Source: Mya arenaria
Taxonomy: Eukaryota > Mollusca > Bivalvia > Myida > Myidae
NCBI RefSeq assembly: GCF_026914265.1
Contig: NC_069123.1
Location: 33,002,678 to 33,066,677 of the forward strand
Direction: 5' to 3'
DNA length: 64,000 bases
The notes under the pieces are model-generated. The model worked only from the letters and a program-made list of their open reading frames with translations. It ran no database searches and was not told the DNA's origin. The translations under genes were made by a program, and so were the position numbers. Numbering within the stretch: position 1 is the first letter of the stretch; each line of letters starts with the position of its first letter. Below, one piece after another: positions 12,610-24,930 of this stretch.

Positions 12610-13429
12610 TAGTCGAACCTCGTTATGTCGACCTTGTGAAAAAAGTCGAGATAACGAAAAGTCGACCCATCCGAATTACAAAAAATATCACCAATCCCAA
12701 CACGTTTGAGTTGGATTGTACGATGTTTACATCCACAATTGAACGGTCTTGTTAAATATTTTCGTCGCGAAAACAGCAAACTTATTATTGAAAAATAAAG
12801 TGAAACAAAAGAAAAATTATTTGTGTCAAATTCATTTCTTTTACGTTTATGTATCACACAAAACACAGATAAAACCACAATTGCATACATTTGTATATTG
12901 TAAGATTTTATATCGGGTCCTTCTCTGAATTGGTCGACCAGAGTAGTGGAACTAACATTTGACATTTTGAAGTTATTCTTTCTGTTCCCATTCGGGATTG
13001 ATATCTAATCAATAAAATGTTCATGTTTTATACAATACCAAAGAGCTTGAGCAATAAATGTCTCTTTAATTAAATATACAAACAAACAACTTTAATTATT
13101 CGTACTTACCAATTACATTTTTGTATCCCCCAATTATGACAGTTTGTTATATTGACACGCACGGTATTTTGCGACATTACGCAAACCGTCATGAATATTT
13201 TCACACCTACGTCTCGATCTACAGTTCGACATAAAGAACATAGGAAATGTGTGAAATTCGACCACTGGGACTGAAAAACGAGGTCGACATAGCGAGAGTC
13301 GAGATAAAAAAAATGGACACAAACAGATTTATTTTATTTAGAATAAGAAGGAATAAATTCGGGACCGGAAAAAAGTCGACATAACCGGAAAGTCGACTTA
13401 TCCGACGTCGACATAGCAAGGTTCGACTG
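12610..13429. mobile_element. Pogo/Tigger-like MITE, copy 1 (TA target site)
   Basis: The left end AGTCGAACCTCGTTATGTCG and the inverted right end (rc CAGTCGAACCTTGCTATGTCG) form a TIR, with repeated GTCGA motifs inside both ends, flanked by TA (12608-12609 and 13430-13431). The terminal CAGT is TAGT on the left. At 820 bp with no transposase frame it is non-autonomous. A second copy lies at 49016-52299. The pogo assignment rests on the CAGT..AACCTCG end and the TA target and is inference. Confidence 0.8.
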
Positions 13430-13431
13430 TA

Positions 13432-14596
13432 TGTATTATTTTTTTAATCCTAAAAATACAATCCGAGGGTCATTTCTATTAAAGACGTCTAAGAGTGACC
13501 TTGATATTTAAGGTACATACAGGTTCAGTCAGGATGGACGCACTACCGCACGCGCAACTATGTATCGCTCATCACACGCGGGGATGACAAAAACGCTTTG
13601 ACAAGACCTAGTACTAGTTATGAAAATAACGGTTTCGCTCAATCGTCATTTATTAAGATCTATTGTTGTACGATTGCCAAAAAAGACGATGAAGAATTAG
13701 ACACATACATAAATGAAAGTGTCATTACTGCAGCCTCATTATTAGCAAAGAGGAACTTCTTCACTTTCCTAAAGAAACACCGAAAGGTAAATTAGAAATC
13801 AAAACCAAAACCACGATGTGGTCAACTATTCAGTTGCATTTTTAACATTGAAATTCTGAGTTAAAAAAGGCTAAAAACTACCTGCAGTTGATGTGTCCGT
13901 GTGTTATGCAGAGATGCACATAACGCCACTGACCCCATCGATAACTGTACATGATTGACCGCATCTATTATTTGAACACAAGCCAATTCGTGACAAATAC
14001 AGGCGCGTAGGAAGGGAATTGACATTGGGGCCGCGGAAGGGGTGGGCTGGGAAAGGGGTCGAGATTTTTTTTCAATTTTAAGCATTGAAAGACTCGATTT
14101 CCAGTGAGTTCAGGTTTTATTTTCATGTTTTTATCTAAACCTTTTTCGGTTAAAATAGTCAATATATATAAAACTATTATATTTTAGTAACATTTATTCG
14201 CTATTACATTTATTTCATAATTTCTATTTCCGTACAATATACAATTATAAATTGTCTCAGTAATTCAAACACATTTAATACATTAATATGCCCACTTTGT
14301 TGAACAATTAAAGCAACATCATTCAGAACTTGCCGAGAACGTCCATTTTAAAGTCAAACTTAAATGTGACGAGAATGAAATAATACATATTGATGGCTAT
14401 TCAATGACAATTCTTTTTAAACGAGTAATTGTAATAATCACAATAAACTACAGTTTTTGAAACATCAAAAACGATACAAATAATTATTTTCTTATTGCCT
14501 CTTCTTCTACTAACCCGTCTTTAATAATCCGCCGACTGTTTTCACGCCAATAAGCTATTATTTAATACCATTGTTTACGTCTCAAAAATTGATTTA
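13432..14596. other. No gene recognised
   Basis: AT-rich DNA. Short frames here (for example near 13598-13795) have no recognisable family motif. Confidence 0.45.
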
Positions 14597-14599
14597 TAG

Positions 14600-14738
14600 C
14601 TTAAAGGTTGGGCCGGAGTACCCGGTGGAAGTCACTTTTCCGGCTTGGTGACCACTTAACAAACCTAACATACGCCAAGGCCCGGAATCGAACCAGGGTC
14701 GCGTAGGTGAGAAGCGAGTGTGCTAACCACTGCGATCT
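14600..14738 (-). mobile_element. tRNA-derived SINE (family 2), truncated
   Basis: On the minus strand: A-box-like 'cgcagtggttagcacac', B-box 'ctggttcgattccgggcc', then 'ggtcaccaagccgg' and 'ccgggtactccggc'. It matches the fuller copy at 60604-60797. Confidence 0.75.
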
Positions 14739-14739
14739 T

Positions 14740-15397
14740 TATTGACTCTTTGTGTCATTATCAGCTTTTCAAATTGGATTATATTTTGGCAATACCTTTT
14801 TACGTTTAAAATTCTCAAACCTACATGCCCCACGACGTTAAGCATTGATATAGTAAAGCTTAAATATTAATCATCACATTGCAAACCGGATGTACAAAGC
14901 ATCCCATTGCTAATCTGGCAAACCAATATAACAAATATATACAATTATATGATTATAATTTCAAATTAAACTAATCGATAAACTGCTAGTAATGTACAGA
15001 TAAATTTAAATCACAAAAAGCGAGTTGAGAATTTAGTCCCTTTTTTAAAACATTCTTCAAATGAATGCTGCTAGTAGCAAACCTGCTTCTGCAACTTCCT
15101 GTAAAACCAAGTACCGATACCCATATCAGTGGTGGTTCTATATGCATAATGACATACGAATAAAATCCTTCATTCAAATGAAAAAAATATTGGCCAATTC
15201 ACAAACAGAATATACAATAGCAAAAGAATGAATGTGCCAACTGTCAAACAGACTGACGAGTTCTTATACCACTTTCACTACTCTTTAACTGGAGCAAGAC
15301 AAAATGTTATGTTTGTAGCCAATACAAACATTGAACACGACACAGCAATGTTTTTTTTCACGAGTCTACACAACTGTGTTTACTGTTCCCACGTAAC
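14740..15397 (-). other. 3' flank of gene 1, duplicated near gene 2
   Basis: 15060-15180 aligns with 36219-36330 beyond gene 2 (shared 'cttcctgtaaaacca', 'ctatatgcataatg'). The duplication therefore extends past the coding sequence, probably through the 3' UTR. No unambiguous poly(A) signal was chosen. Confidence 0.5.
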
Positions 15398-15420
15398 TTA
15401 GTCGGAAGTGCCTAGAGCTC
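15398..15420 (-). other. Non-coding vestige of the last exon in gene 1
   Basis: Follows the acceptor 'atttgtttcag' (minus strand) and would read GALGTSD-stop if reached, like the last exon of gene 2 (36705-36727). In gene 1 the stop at 16178-16180 comes first, so this exon should be 3' UTR. The acceptor is intact and the donor upstream (16173-16172, 'gtgagtag') is kept. Confidence 0.6.
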
Positions 15421-16177
15421 CTGAAACAAATGGCATAACATATACCTTTTACATTTTATAACAGAATATCAGATGAAGAATAAGAGAAAAAGGCAGATAA
15501 AGAGTTAGTTTGACACAACTTCAGTGATATCATCTTGGCAAAGGTTGGTATGAAAACATGCATGTCGACGGAGGTTTTCAGTTTCCGGTCCTACTGCTTT
15601 TCATAAATAATAAATTAAATTAAATTGTTGCAAACCATCTAAACCCATCCCGGAAAAGAGAAAAACATCTTAATCGTTAACAACGCCAGACTCACACTAC
15701 ACCAGCCTTATAAGAGCTGCTTATTAATTATTTTTATATATTCTTGTTAAATAAACCAATCAAGACCTAAGAATGATTTAAAGTCATTTTTTGTTTGATT
15801 GATGACATATAGATGTATATTTTTCTGTCAAACAAGGGTTATAATTTAACAATGATTCCATCAAGTGTTCTGTGCCTTGACGTATATTATGTGTACCGTG
15901 ATTGACAACAGGGCTACCAAGTTTAGTTTGATTATATTGTTTTTGAGTTAAGGTCAAGCTGAAAGGTTTTACATAACGATGCCGATCCTGAATATGTCGA
16001 CGGCTATGACAATATCTTGACATTTCTTTCTCGTAAAACAGACTAACAAAAAACGTTTTTTTTATCATAACTTTGTTGAAGCTCATAAATGTGCTTGTAT
16101 TAATTCAGTTTTATATGAGACACCTTGTTTCAATAGACCCAAAATAGAAATATTGCTCTAAGTCCCTACTCACCAGT

Positions 16178-19100
16178 TTATGTGTCCATCTCAGAGCTCT
16201 CTGGCGCTTCATCATCCTGATCTCCAGTTTCTTCTGAAAAACATGTTGCATAAATATTCCGTTAAAACATGTCACAATGATGTAACACAAATGGTAAAAT
16301 AATGCATGAGACTAAGTGTGGTGAAACAAGACCACTGAGCCAATGCTTCTTCAGTACAACAAGGGGCATAACTAAACAATTGTTAAGGCCCGATTTATGG
16401 GCCTGCATGTGCATGCTATCCCTGGACACATGTGTATCAAGTTTTATTTGAATATTTTGAACATGATTTGTTTTAAATAATTACCAAAAATAAATTGGTT
16501 TAATTTGTGTAGTTTTTACATACTTAAGAGGTTTTGGAAATACCTGTATGGTAATCAAGAAATACTAATTTTGCATGGTTCATGAAATAAGTTACTAAAG
16601 CTTGCTACATATAAAAAAATTCTAAGAAAACGATGTCATTCATAAGCAGAAATTTGAATTTGTATACAATTTGTGACAAGCGGATATTATTAACATCATA
16701 ACTAACTAGCAATATAATACCTTGGTTTCTTGTCCCAAGGCATCTGAAAATGCTGCCAAGATCAATATCTGAATTCTTATGGACAGCAAAGACCTTCCTC
16801 TTCAAACTTGAAAGAGTTGCATTTTTGCCCTGTGAATGTTTCCACTCATATAACACATGATATATGAAAACAGACCTTGATTCATTCCAATGATCTTTTT
16901 TTAATCGCTCCATGGTTGGTTGAGAGATGCCCAGTTCTATACCCAACAGCCAAAACTCTTTGCTACCTGCAAGACCTCTTGCTATTTTTGGCAATTCCTC
17001 TACTGCAGGAACCCTTAAATCCCCCAAGTTATTCTGTTTAATTGTTTCCATCTCTTCTAATGCATCGTGGTACCAACACTGAAGAACTGTTTTTTCAATC
17101 AAGTGAGCATCCTTGGCATCATGGTCTTCGCTGCAGCTCATGTTTTCATCAATTATGAAATCATTGACTCTAAACAGGCCATGATTGTGCTTGTTCAAAT
17201 CTGGACACTGAATGTATTCTTCGAAAGGTGTAGTCTTTGTGATATATTTTGATCTCGGTAGTAGTCCAAGGATTGCCATAAGATGTCTATGCAATTGTCT
17301 GCGAACATACTGACATTTGCATCTGTCTATCGCCTCTTCTGTTTCTTGCTTCTGTTTTCGCATGAATGTCATTCTGGCATAAATAATGTGGTCAATATAC
17401 CACAGTCGCAATTGTGATCGTTTGCAAGTTTTGAAAACTCCTATCCCACTGAACAGCAGCGTCTCTTCTCTACCGTCGTCCTTTTGCTTTGCAATTTCCC
17501 AGCTGCGAATACAAGCAGCTAGCAGCCTATGAAAAACGGCTGGAGGCATGAAATTGTCATTGAAGACAAAACACAGCGCTGGAGTTGTTTCCCAATTCTT
17601 TGGACAAGTAAGTTCTTCAATTTTCTTTTCTTTTGGTTTTACCTTCAGCTGACATGGAACAATATGAAAATCATGCATCTTCGAATTGTAACTTGGTATT
17701 CCAACAACATTCGTTTTGCGGTCAAAACATTCATCAGCCATCTCTGACAATGCCTCCTCCTCCCCGAAGTTTTCAATAAAGACAGGTTTTGACATTATGT
17801 TCAAATGTTCCATGTACTTTACAACAGCTTCACCATGAATTCTGATTCTGTCTTGGCTACGATTTATGATTTCTTTCATCAGTTGTGGCTTTATGATAGC
17901 ATATTCTTTGTACTCGTTCCAGAGCTCTAGCTGTTCCGGTTTCCGATACTTCTTCCGTTTATGGGTTATAAAACATTTGAAAGCTTCAATAATCCACTGG
18001 GGAGCCAGTATTACATACTTTCTGAGCTCTGCTGTATCAAAGTGTAGGATATTTCCAAACAGGTGCTGCAATTCCAGAAACAAATGCAATTGTCGTTCAT
18101 CAACAGGCTTTATATTGTTCATGTTTTCATCTTGTATATCACACAAAAACACCAGCTCCTTGCCTTCTGCACGCATGTTATCAAAAGACTTCTCCAACTG
18201 AACAAAACTTGTCGGGCTTTTTTCATTCCAGTAATGCTGCTTTTCAGCCAGCATCTTCACCTCAGCTCTGAGTTCAGCAAACACTGGATCTCCTTTTGCA
18301 ATGTTATTCACAAGAAACCTTTTTGCGTGTATATGTTGTAGAATTTCCTTATTTTTCATAAATGATTTTAAAGCTTCCTCGAAAAATTCATTCATTTTGT
18401 CTTCCTTTTCTTCTTCTTTGCATTTCATTTTATCTTTGTGTGTTCCAACCAAAATGACTGTTGGCTGTACTTCATGTTCTTGATCGTGAATAGAACTATA
18501 CATGTGAATTGAGTTAAGCCAAAATTTGAATGCTTCCAAGCAGGTGAAATTTTTATTCAACAGTCCACAAAAAGAGTCACTTTCTTCAATATTAGTGTTA
18601 AGGTCTTTCGTCATATTCATCAAAAGCAAGTAGATTGAGCGCTTGTTCAGGAAAAAGTGGTGGGTCGAGTAGTAAAGGTTTTGCCCAGCAAAATCCCAAA
18701 CAGATACCAGAGGTTCTTTACCAGTGATTACTCCTTTTGGGGCATCTATTTCATCTTTATTCGATTCAATCTTGTTTTCTGTCAACTGTTCAAGAACTTC
18801 CCTTATTTCTGGTTCATTTTTCCTTTCTAAAACTCTTTGCTTTGTTACTTCTAACGTATAGGCAGCAGTCGGTTCCGGCGGTTCCTCTGCGTCTTGAACA
18901 ACTGTGTTAACCATTGTTTCTTTATCATTATCCATTGGGTATCCATGCCCCGCACCTACCCCATTTACATATGGTTCTTCATAGTGCTCATCAAAATTTG
19001 ACATTTTAATCCTATCAACAATTCGAGACTTGTTCGCAAGTTTCTGTTTTCTCCACTGATTATCCCTATCAACTAGACATAAATGGACATCTATTCCTTC

Positions 19101-19700
19101 TGTACTTGGTGGAAACTGATCTTCAAATGGAACGTGTGCTTCCTTTTTATTCGAAAGGTCTTCAACCAGATTATTTACTAGTGAGGTTTTCCCAACTGAA
19201 AACATGCCAACAACCATCAGGCGAATCCTTTGGACCTCTTCAAAACCTTGATTCAAAGCTTTAGCATACACTGCAATAGCATCACTATCCATTCCTTTTA
19301 TTTCAGCTGGCATCTGTCCATCAACCTCATCTTGTCCATCAACCTCATCTTCTTCATTCTTATCCTCACCGTAAATCTCTTTCATAATGGTCTCTGACAA
19401 TCCTTGCTTGTTCCAGCAAAGAAGGAATATTCGGATAAGTTCCTGCATTGTTTCAAAGCGTAGACCAAGCTTCACATTCACAGCATTTACAAAGTTCTTC
19501 ATGAATTCTGACATTATTCTTAAACTCAGTTTCCCTCTTTCTGTGCATTCTTTGGTAACCTGCTTGACCTCATTATCAAGCTGGGCCTTTCTGTTATCAC
19601 TGAGTTTAGCCCTTATATCTTTCAGAATTTGAACCACTTCTTTAGTCTGTTCATCGTTATTTTGCATGCGGCTGTCTTCTGAGCCTCCATCGTCAGCCAT
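16178..19700 (-). CDS. ROCO-family GTPase with C-terminal death domain (gene 1)
   Basis: Predicted 1011-aa intracellular GTPase. Exons: 19700-16721 (993 codons plus one base) and 16233-16178, joined at a phase-1 GT-AG intron (donor 'caag|gtattata', acceptor 'tttttcag|aagaaac'); stop TAA 16178-16180. Start: the ATG at 19700 lies 23 nt inside an exon whose acceptor 'tttttag|tctgaagc' is conserved in gene 2, implying a 5' UTR exon further upstream. Residues 15-110 are an unrecognised helical region. Roc GTPase about 157-470: P-loop GMFSVGKT (165-172), switch Thr200, DFAGQ (336-340), THKD (420-423), with a 120-residue acidic insert between G2 and G3. A COR-like region spans about 490-830. Death domain about 893-990 (FWLLGIELGI, LYEWKHSQ). 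Acidic tail EETGDQDDEAPESSEMDT. No LRRs, kinase, signal peptide or membrane segment seen. By family, Roc-COR modules are nucleotide switches and death domains recruit partners, so apoptosis/immune signalling is inferred. Confidence 0.9.
16237..16720 (-). other. Fused short intron of gene 1 (second death-domain exon absent)
   Basis: The acceptor-proximal part (16237-16470) aligns with 37594-37820 of gene 2, the intron that follows gene 2's second death-domain exon: shared 'caatgcttcttcagtacaac' and 'acatgtgtatcaa'. In gene 2 more than 7.9 kb and two exons lie between the same splice partners. No death-domain coding is present here. Confidence 0.75.
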
Positions 19701-19722
19701 GATTAATCAGACCACGCTTCAG

Positions 19723-19726
19723 ACTA
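19723..19726 (-). other. Splice acceptor upstream of gene 1 start codon
   Basis: Minus strand 'tttattttTAG|TCTGAAGC', with a pyrimidine-rich tract, at the same position as 'attttCAG|TCTGAAGC' in gene 2 (48766). Homology of the two genes continues about 40 bp into the intron ('tatgatgt.atgtagaaata'). Confidence 0.6.
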
Positions 19727-19739
19727 AAAATAAAATATG

Positions 19740-20280
19740 CATGGTATGATGTGATGTAGAAATACTTAAAGCTGGTAGCTAAAATATAAATAGAAAGGGA
19801 GATAAAAAGATATTTGGGATGGTATTATTGACAAACACTTTAAAAAAAGTTAATGCGAGATTTCACTACTTTTCATCAGCGTTTGAAATAAAAAGGAATA
19901 GTTTATGGTAATTATTTCATTTGCAATGTTTTTATAACCATTTCATCAAATCTCTTTACAAAATATCCTATATATAAGTAGTGTATGCAGGTATCCTTGT
20001 CGGCTTGCAACTGTTTAGACATGTAGGATGTTAGGCAGACTACAATTTAGGAACAGTTTTACTGTTTTCAGCTTATCATGTATTATGCATAACTATTTAT
20101 TTGATTGAAAAAGTGGCAATGAATACAACTTTCAAGGAACTATTAAATACATAGTAATAGGCAACCCACTTTGCCATATAATAGTAAATACAGATGAAAA
20201 ACTGACATGGCAACCCCTATATACTGATACCTATCACTTCTGTTCTGTATCGCAACATATCGGTTCATTTTTCTGCCATA
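19740..20280. other. Putative 5' intron or flank of gene 1
   Basis: No exon or promoter could be identified; AT-rich. The first exon of gene 1 is not located. Confidence 0.4.
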
Positions 20281-20289
20281 ATTAAAACT

Positions 20290-21535
20290 TTATTATCTAA
20301 TGCAAAATTTGAAAAAGCAAAAGGACAGTCGGATGCACGGACGGATGAACGTCATGATTTTTATATGCACACCTTCATTCAGGGACTACAAAGGGCATAG
20401 CCTATGCCTGACAAAATTACAGCCAAGAAACGATCACCTTTTCTTTATATTAGATAACATGCATCAACCCATATCGTTCAGCCTATAACTGTGACCTTGA
20501 CACATGTTCTTTATGTACCAAACACATGTGGCAAGTTATTTCAAAATTCCCGCAGCATAGCAAAGTTACAGCCCGCACACAACCAGCTATACTGCATATA
20601 AATTATTCCATAATAATAAGCCAGTTATTGTGACCTTTGACGTAGGGACGAGGGTCTTGCACGCGACACATTGTCTTGACGTACCGAACACAAGTAATTT
20701 TAAACTCCCTCCCTGTATAAAATGCTACAGACCAACCGCGACCAACTATACTCTATATATGTGCATATATACAGTATTCTACAATGATTAACTCTAAGTG
20801 CGACTTAAACTTTGAGGTAGGATCATGGGTCTTACGCATTACACATCGCCTTTATTGTATGTTTGTGAACACTTTAAATAATGTAAACAAAAGAAACAAA
20901 AAACCTAGCACTGGATTACATTTAATTAAACGTTGTAGGCAAATGGTTCATTATATTAAACCGTATTGAACTTCTGGTATCCAAAAGGGTCATCCATGTG
21001 GTAGAAAAGTTCAAAATGCCTACCAACTTTAAGGTTCCCATGCCCAAGTTTTCGTCAGTTATTAATACATAACGGATTTAAGCTGAAGATCACCACACCA
21101 TTGACCCACTGACCAATAGGGTTCATCTACTGGTCATGACTAACCCGACTACCAAGTCTGGGGTTTCTTTGACCCAGCATTCTTAAAAAAAATTAGTTAA
21201 TGATCAGAAACGGAATTTCAACCAAATGTCACTACAACATTAACCTTTGACATACTGACCTAGAAATCGATAGGATTTATCTATTTTTCATGACCAACCT
21301 TCCCACCTAAACTGAGATCGATCGGAAATCGATATTAGCTCATGGTACTTACCTCACCCTTGAGGTTTGACCTCAAGTCAATAGGGTCCACCTGCTAGTC
21401 ATGACTAACCTGCCTACCAACTGAGGTCCCTGGAATCAGCCCTCGCACGTTAGAATTGTGGGATGGACGGACAGACGGACGGACAGATGGTCCGATAACT
21501 ATTATGCTGGCCTTCGGGGGGCATAAAAACATGGT
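20290..21535. repeat. Degenerate satellite-bearing elements
   Basis: 20460-20780 has two diverged units ('tgtgacctttga', 'cacattgtcttgacgtacc', 'acaaccagctatact'). 21000-21460 has diverged units of the family also seen at 31.9-33.0 kb and 49-51.5 kb ('caatagg.ttcatctactggtcatgac', 'gatcggaaa'). It ends in 'ggacggacagacggacggac' and a G-run with 'gggggcataaaa'. Confidence 0.65.
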
Positions 21536-21539
21536 ACAT

Positions 21540-22447
21540 GTATTATTTTCCTACGCTTTTTATCAGAATGTTATTTTCCCTCTGATATTTTCACTGCTGT
21601 GTCAAAGACTACACTATCAGTTACACTAAGACTTGAGGACTGCAAAGTTTTGGGAAAACATGCATCGATCAGTGAAAAATTAGATTGCAAAACCTTCCAA
21701 AAAGCGCCCAAATTATCCTCGAAATAGGGGTGAAATTGACGGTCATATGTTACGCTGAAAACGTCCCAGCATGCAATGCAATATTTTGGCGCTTTTCAAC
21801 AGGGAAATTTGTGGGAACAAAAACATTTATAAATGCTGATAATTTTTATCTGTTCACAAATCATATACTTTTTTTGTTTTCATCATTAAAACATATTAAT
21901 GCATTAAAATTAGTACGTTTTTTCTGTGCATCGAACTAAATTTTTCGCTTTTAACGCAGACTATAATTTTTTTTAATAACCTTTAGGATAAATTTTAGGT
22001 TCAAAATTTGATTTGTTGCAGTAAATGAAATATTGGCTTATTTGAATCTTGTACTGTTATAAGATTTTCTCATTTTAAGAAGTCGCGAACTTGGATTTAA
22101 ATCGCATAATCGACAATATTTGCCGTTTTAATCATCAATCCAGTACAATGCACAGACATCACAACATATATTTTTGCAGCTATATTTCATAAATGATATT
22201 TTGATACTTTTGCACAATACCCGGCAAGATTTGTTCAATTTACCGAGTCATTCATTGTTAAAGTGCGTATAAGATACATGTAACAGAATAACAATAGTAA
22301 ATGTCAAATCTTTGTTTTGAGGAGCTCTATTTATTTATACATACTTTGCTTAGTTCAGATCTAGGGTTCATTACTAGATAAAATAGTTACTGCAACTGTT
22401 CACTTGATGATCATAGAGATAAAAGACAATTGGAATAATAGTATATA
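21540..22447. other. No gene recognised
   Basis: AT-rich; nothing recognised. Confidence 0.45.
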
Positions 22448-22933
22448 CAGTGTGTGTATACCACGTGATAAATTGCGTCATAAATGCTACGTCGAAGGCA
22501 ATATTTTGCTTCGGATGAAAACTTAAAACAATGATAACTTCACTATTTCTTCACTATTTTAAATGAAACAAAGCCCAGTCTACGCCGCTTACGGATCCTC
22601 TCATTTGGTATTTTACCAGAGTTTGATTGAGAGTTTAGTTTCTTCAAACACTTCGACAAACCTTTTCAAAATACGGCCGTCTGACGGAGCACTGTCAAAA
22701 CATGATTTTGGAAACAGGTTTATCGAAGTGTTTGATGAAACTAATGACTTTATCAAATTTCGGTAATAATACAAATGTGGGGCTCTTTAAGAGGCATAGA
22801 CTGCCTTTTGTTTCATTTAAAATGGTGTTGTACAAGAAAAGTTATCTTTGATTTAAGTCTTCATTTTAAGCAAATGTTGCCTTCCGACGTAACATATATG
22901 ACGTAATTTATCATGTGATACACACACACACTG
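22448..22933. mobile_element. CAGTGTG-ended MITE, copy 1
   Basis: TIRs of about 60 bp: CAGTGTGTGTATACCACGTG.. then 'ataaattgcgtcataaatg', inverted at the right end as 'catatatgacgtaatttatc'..CACTG. 486 bp, no transposase. The flanks are AT repeats, so the target duplication (3-5 bp, ATA-like) is ambiguous. The interior contains an imperfect hairpin ('aaacacttcgacaaacc' with 'aggtttatcgaagtgttt'). Second copy at 60813-61263. Confidence 0.8.
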
Positions 22934-23202
22934 ATATATCAAGTGTCTCCGGTCAGCATAGAAGAATCCGATCCGAGGGCACGCGCGTATAGTTTGCTTA
23001 GTTACCGGCCACGCAGCGTGCCCGAGAACCGATTTTTTTTATCTGAACCAGAAAAACATGATTGATACTTTTTCTTGCATGTACCTTAAATTATAAATTT
23101 GTGAAAACATTGTGGAAACATTAACGTAGAAGACGCATTCTTGTACATTTCACCAAAAAGCGCGAGCGACATTGTTTATTGCAAGACAGCATGAAGCGTA
23201 GT

Positions 23203-23539
23203 CATTCGGAACTCCTCGGCCATTTTTTTCAAAAACAACCTCGGATGTATTTGGACGGTTTACATACTCAAAAAGTGGTACGTTTAAGTCCGCTGCAAGT
23301 AGATCGCGTAGTAATTTTATTTAGCAGTTAAACTTTGTGACATTACTCTTGGGATTCTTAATTATGTTTGCAATAATACAATTTAATGGCAATCAAATTA
23401 AACTTATATCAATAAATACAACTCTAAAACACTACATTTAATTAACGATATAATTCAAAATTTTACGAACTACTTCAACTGATGTACCTGCATACATCCG
23501 AGGTTGTTTTTGAAAAAAATGGCCGAGGAGTTCCGAATG
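23203..23539. mobile_element. Mutator-like MITE, copy 1 (10-bp TSD)
   Basis: TIRs of about 48 bp, essentially perfect, beginning CATTCGGAACTCCTCGGCCA, flanked by the direct repeat 'gaagcgtagt' (23193-23202 and 23540-23549). 337 bp without coding capacity. Long TIRs with a 9-10 bp duplication point to a MULE-type origin. A second copy in opposite orientation is at 56842-57179. Confidence 0.9.
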
Positions 23540-23549
23540 GAAGCGTAGT

Positions 23550-24047
23550 ATTTTTAGATCACTGTTGACGACGAAAGTTCCTCTAAAATTGCGTTTATGA
23601 CGAAAACATTTTTAATAAATGTCTCCGATACTAATTTATTTATTTGGCTTTATTGAAACGATCAAAAGTACTTTTCATAAACCATACAATAAAAGAAATA
23701 AGAAGTGGAGCGTTGTTACGCGTGACTCATATCTGGCATGGAGCTGCCAAATTTGATTTTTGAGTAAGGCAAAATTCATCGGACATGCCTATCCGGAAAT
23801 GCCTATCAAGAAAATTGATACACTTGACATGGACATAAGGGCTCAATGTTTGTAGAGTGCTGCACTTACTACTATTTATTAAGATTAGAAACCAGTGTAT
23901 AATGTAACGTATGTTCAAGGGGCTCTCAAGAGAGTGTTAAATGCTTTTGTTTCGTAGTTCAATTATATACATATTAATTTTGTTTTAAATAAATTTGTAC
24001 TTATTATGATACACTTATACAATATAGAATAATTAAAATAAACATTA
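23550..24047. other. No gene recognised
   Basis: AT-rich sequence without supported features. Confidence 0.4.
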
Positions 24048-24052
24048 CCAAG

Positions 24053-24470
24053 AGGGCCAACCATCGCAAAAAAACACCAGTCCAATTTTAAGGACACCAA
24101 GTTTGGAAACTTTTAACTAACTACGTTAGATAAGTTAAGAGAGCGGTCGCTCTAAATACAGTTTTTGCCAATTCATGTTTCATAACTCTGGATTGTCTGA
24201 GGCCCAGTAAGCAAACCTGACCGAGATATTCTGCCCATACACATTCTGATCAAAAATGGTGATCATTGGACAAAGAATACTACTTAAGTTTTTGATCGGA
24301 CAATAGTTCACGTAGATTATATAAGTAAAGGAGAATAGCTCACTTGAGACTCGGGTGACATGGCAGGTTAACACACGTGGACAATATAGTATGCCCATAC
24401 ACATTCTGATTAAATTTGGTAATGATTGGACAAAGGCTTCTAGAATGATTTAGCGCAAAAACCTATTAAG
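24053..24470. repeat. Short satellite-bearing element, about 167-bp unit
   Basis: Begins 'caagagggccaaccat', like the element at 39989, and contains two copies of 'tgcccatacacattctgat' with 'attggacaaag', about 167 bp apart. Confidence 0.55.
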
Positions 24471-24479
24471 GGCAACTAT

Positions 24480-24930
24480 ATAAAAATTATGTATGCTTTT
24501 CGTTTGCCCTGCAGACTCTCAACGCCTGAAAAGCTGTATATATTAAAAGTAATTTTAAAAGCGCTAAACAAGCATGACAATTCATCTTACCGGTTGATCT
24601 AGTGTGTAAATGCTGTTATTTCATTTATCCTTTCTCTTTCGTCCATCTTCCCAGATAACCCGTCAAACGTGTAAAACCGAAGGCAGAAAATAGTAAAAGT
24701 TTCTCGTTTGTCCTGCAAATTAACAACACTTGAAAAGTTGTATACAATAAAAAATAATTTTAAAAAGCGTTTAACAAGCATGGCAGTTCATCCTTCCGGT
24801 TTATCTAGTGTGTAAATGTTGTTATTTCATTTCTACTTTCTCTTTCACCCACCATCCCAGTTTACCCGGAAATACGTTTAACACCATTGGCAGAAGGTTA
24901 CGCACAACCAATATCCATGCAGTTACAAAA
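24480..24930 (+). repeat. Dispersed repeat, tandem dimer
   Basis: Two diverged copies (24497-24690 and 24700-24930) share 'gtttgccctgca', 'tgaaaag.tgtata', 'ttgatctagtgtgtaaatg' and 'ttatttcatt'. A third copy at 56665-57260 is split by the second Mutator-like MITE. The second and third copies end with 'agaaggttacgcacaaccaa'. Confidence 0.7.

Noticed and set aside
17067-18483. Plus-strand frames opposite gene 1
   Set aside because: Shadows of the conserved minus-strand exon; matching shadows occur opposite gene 2.
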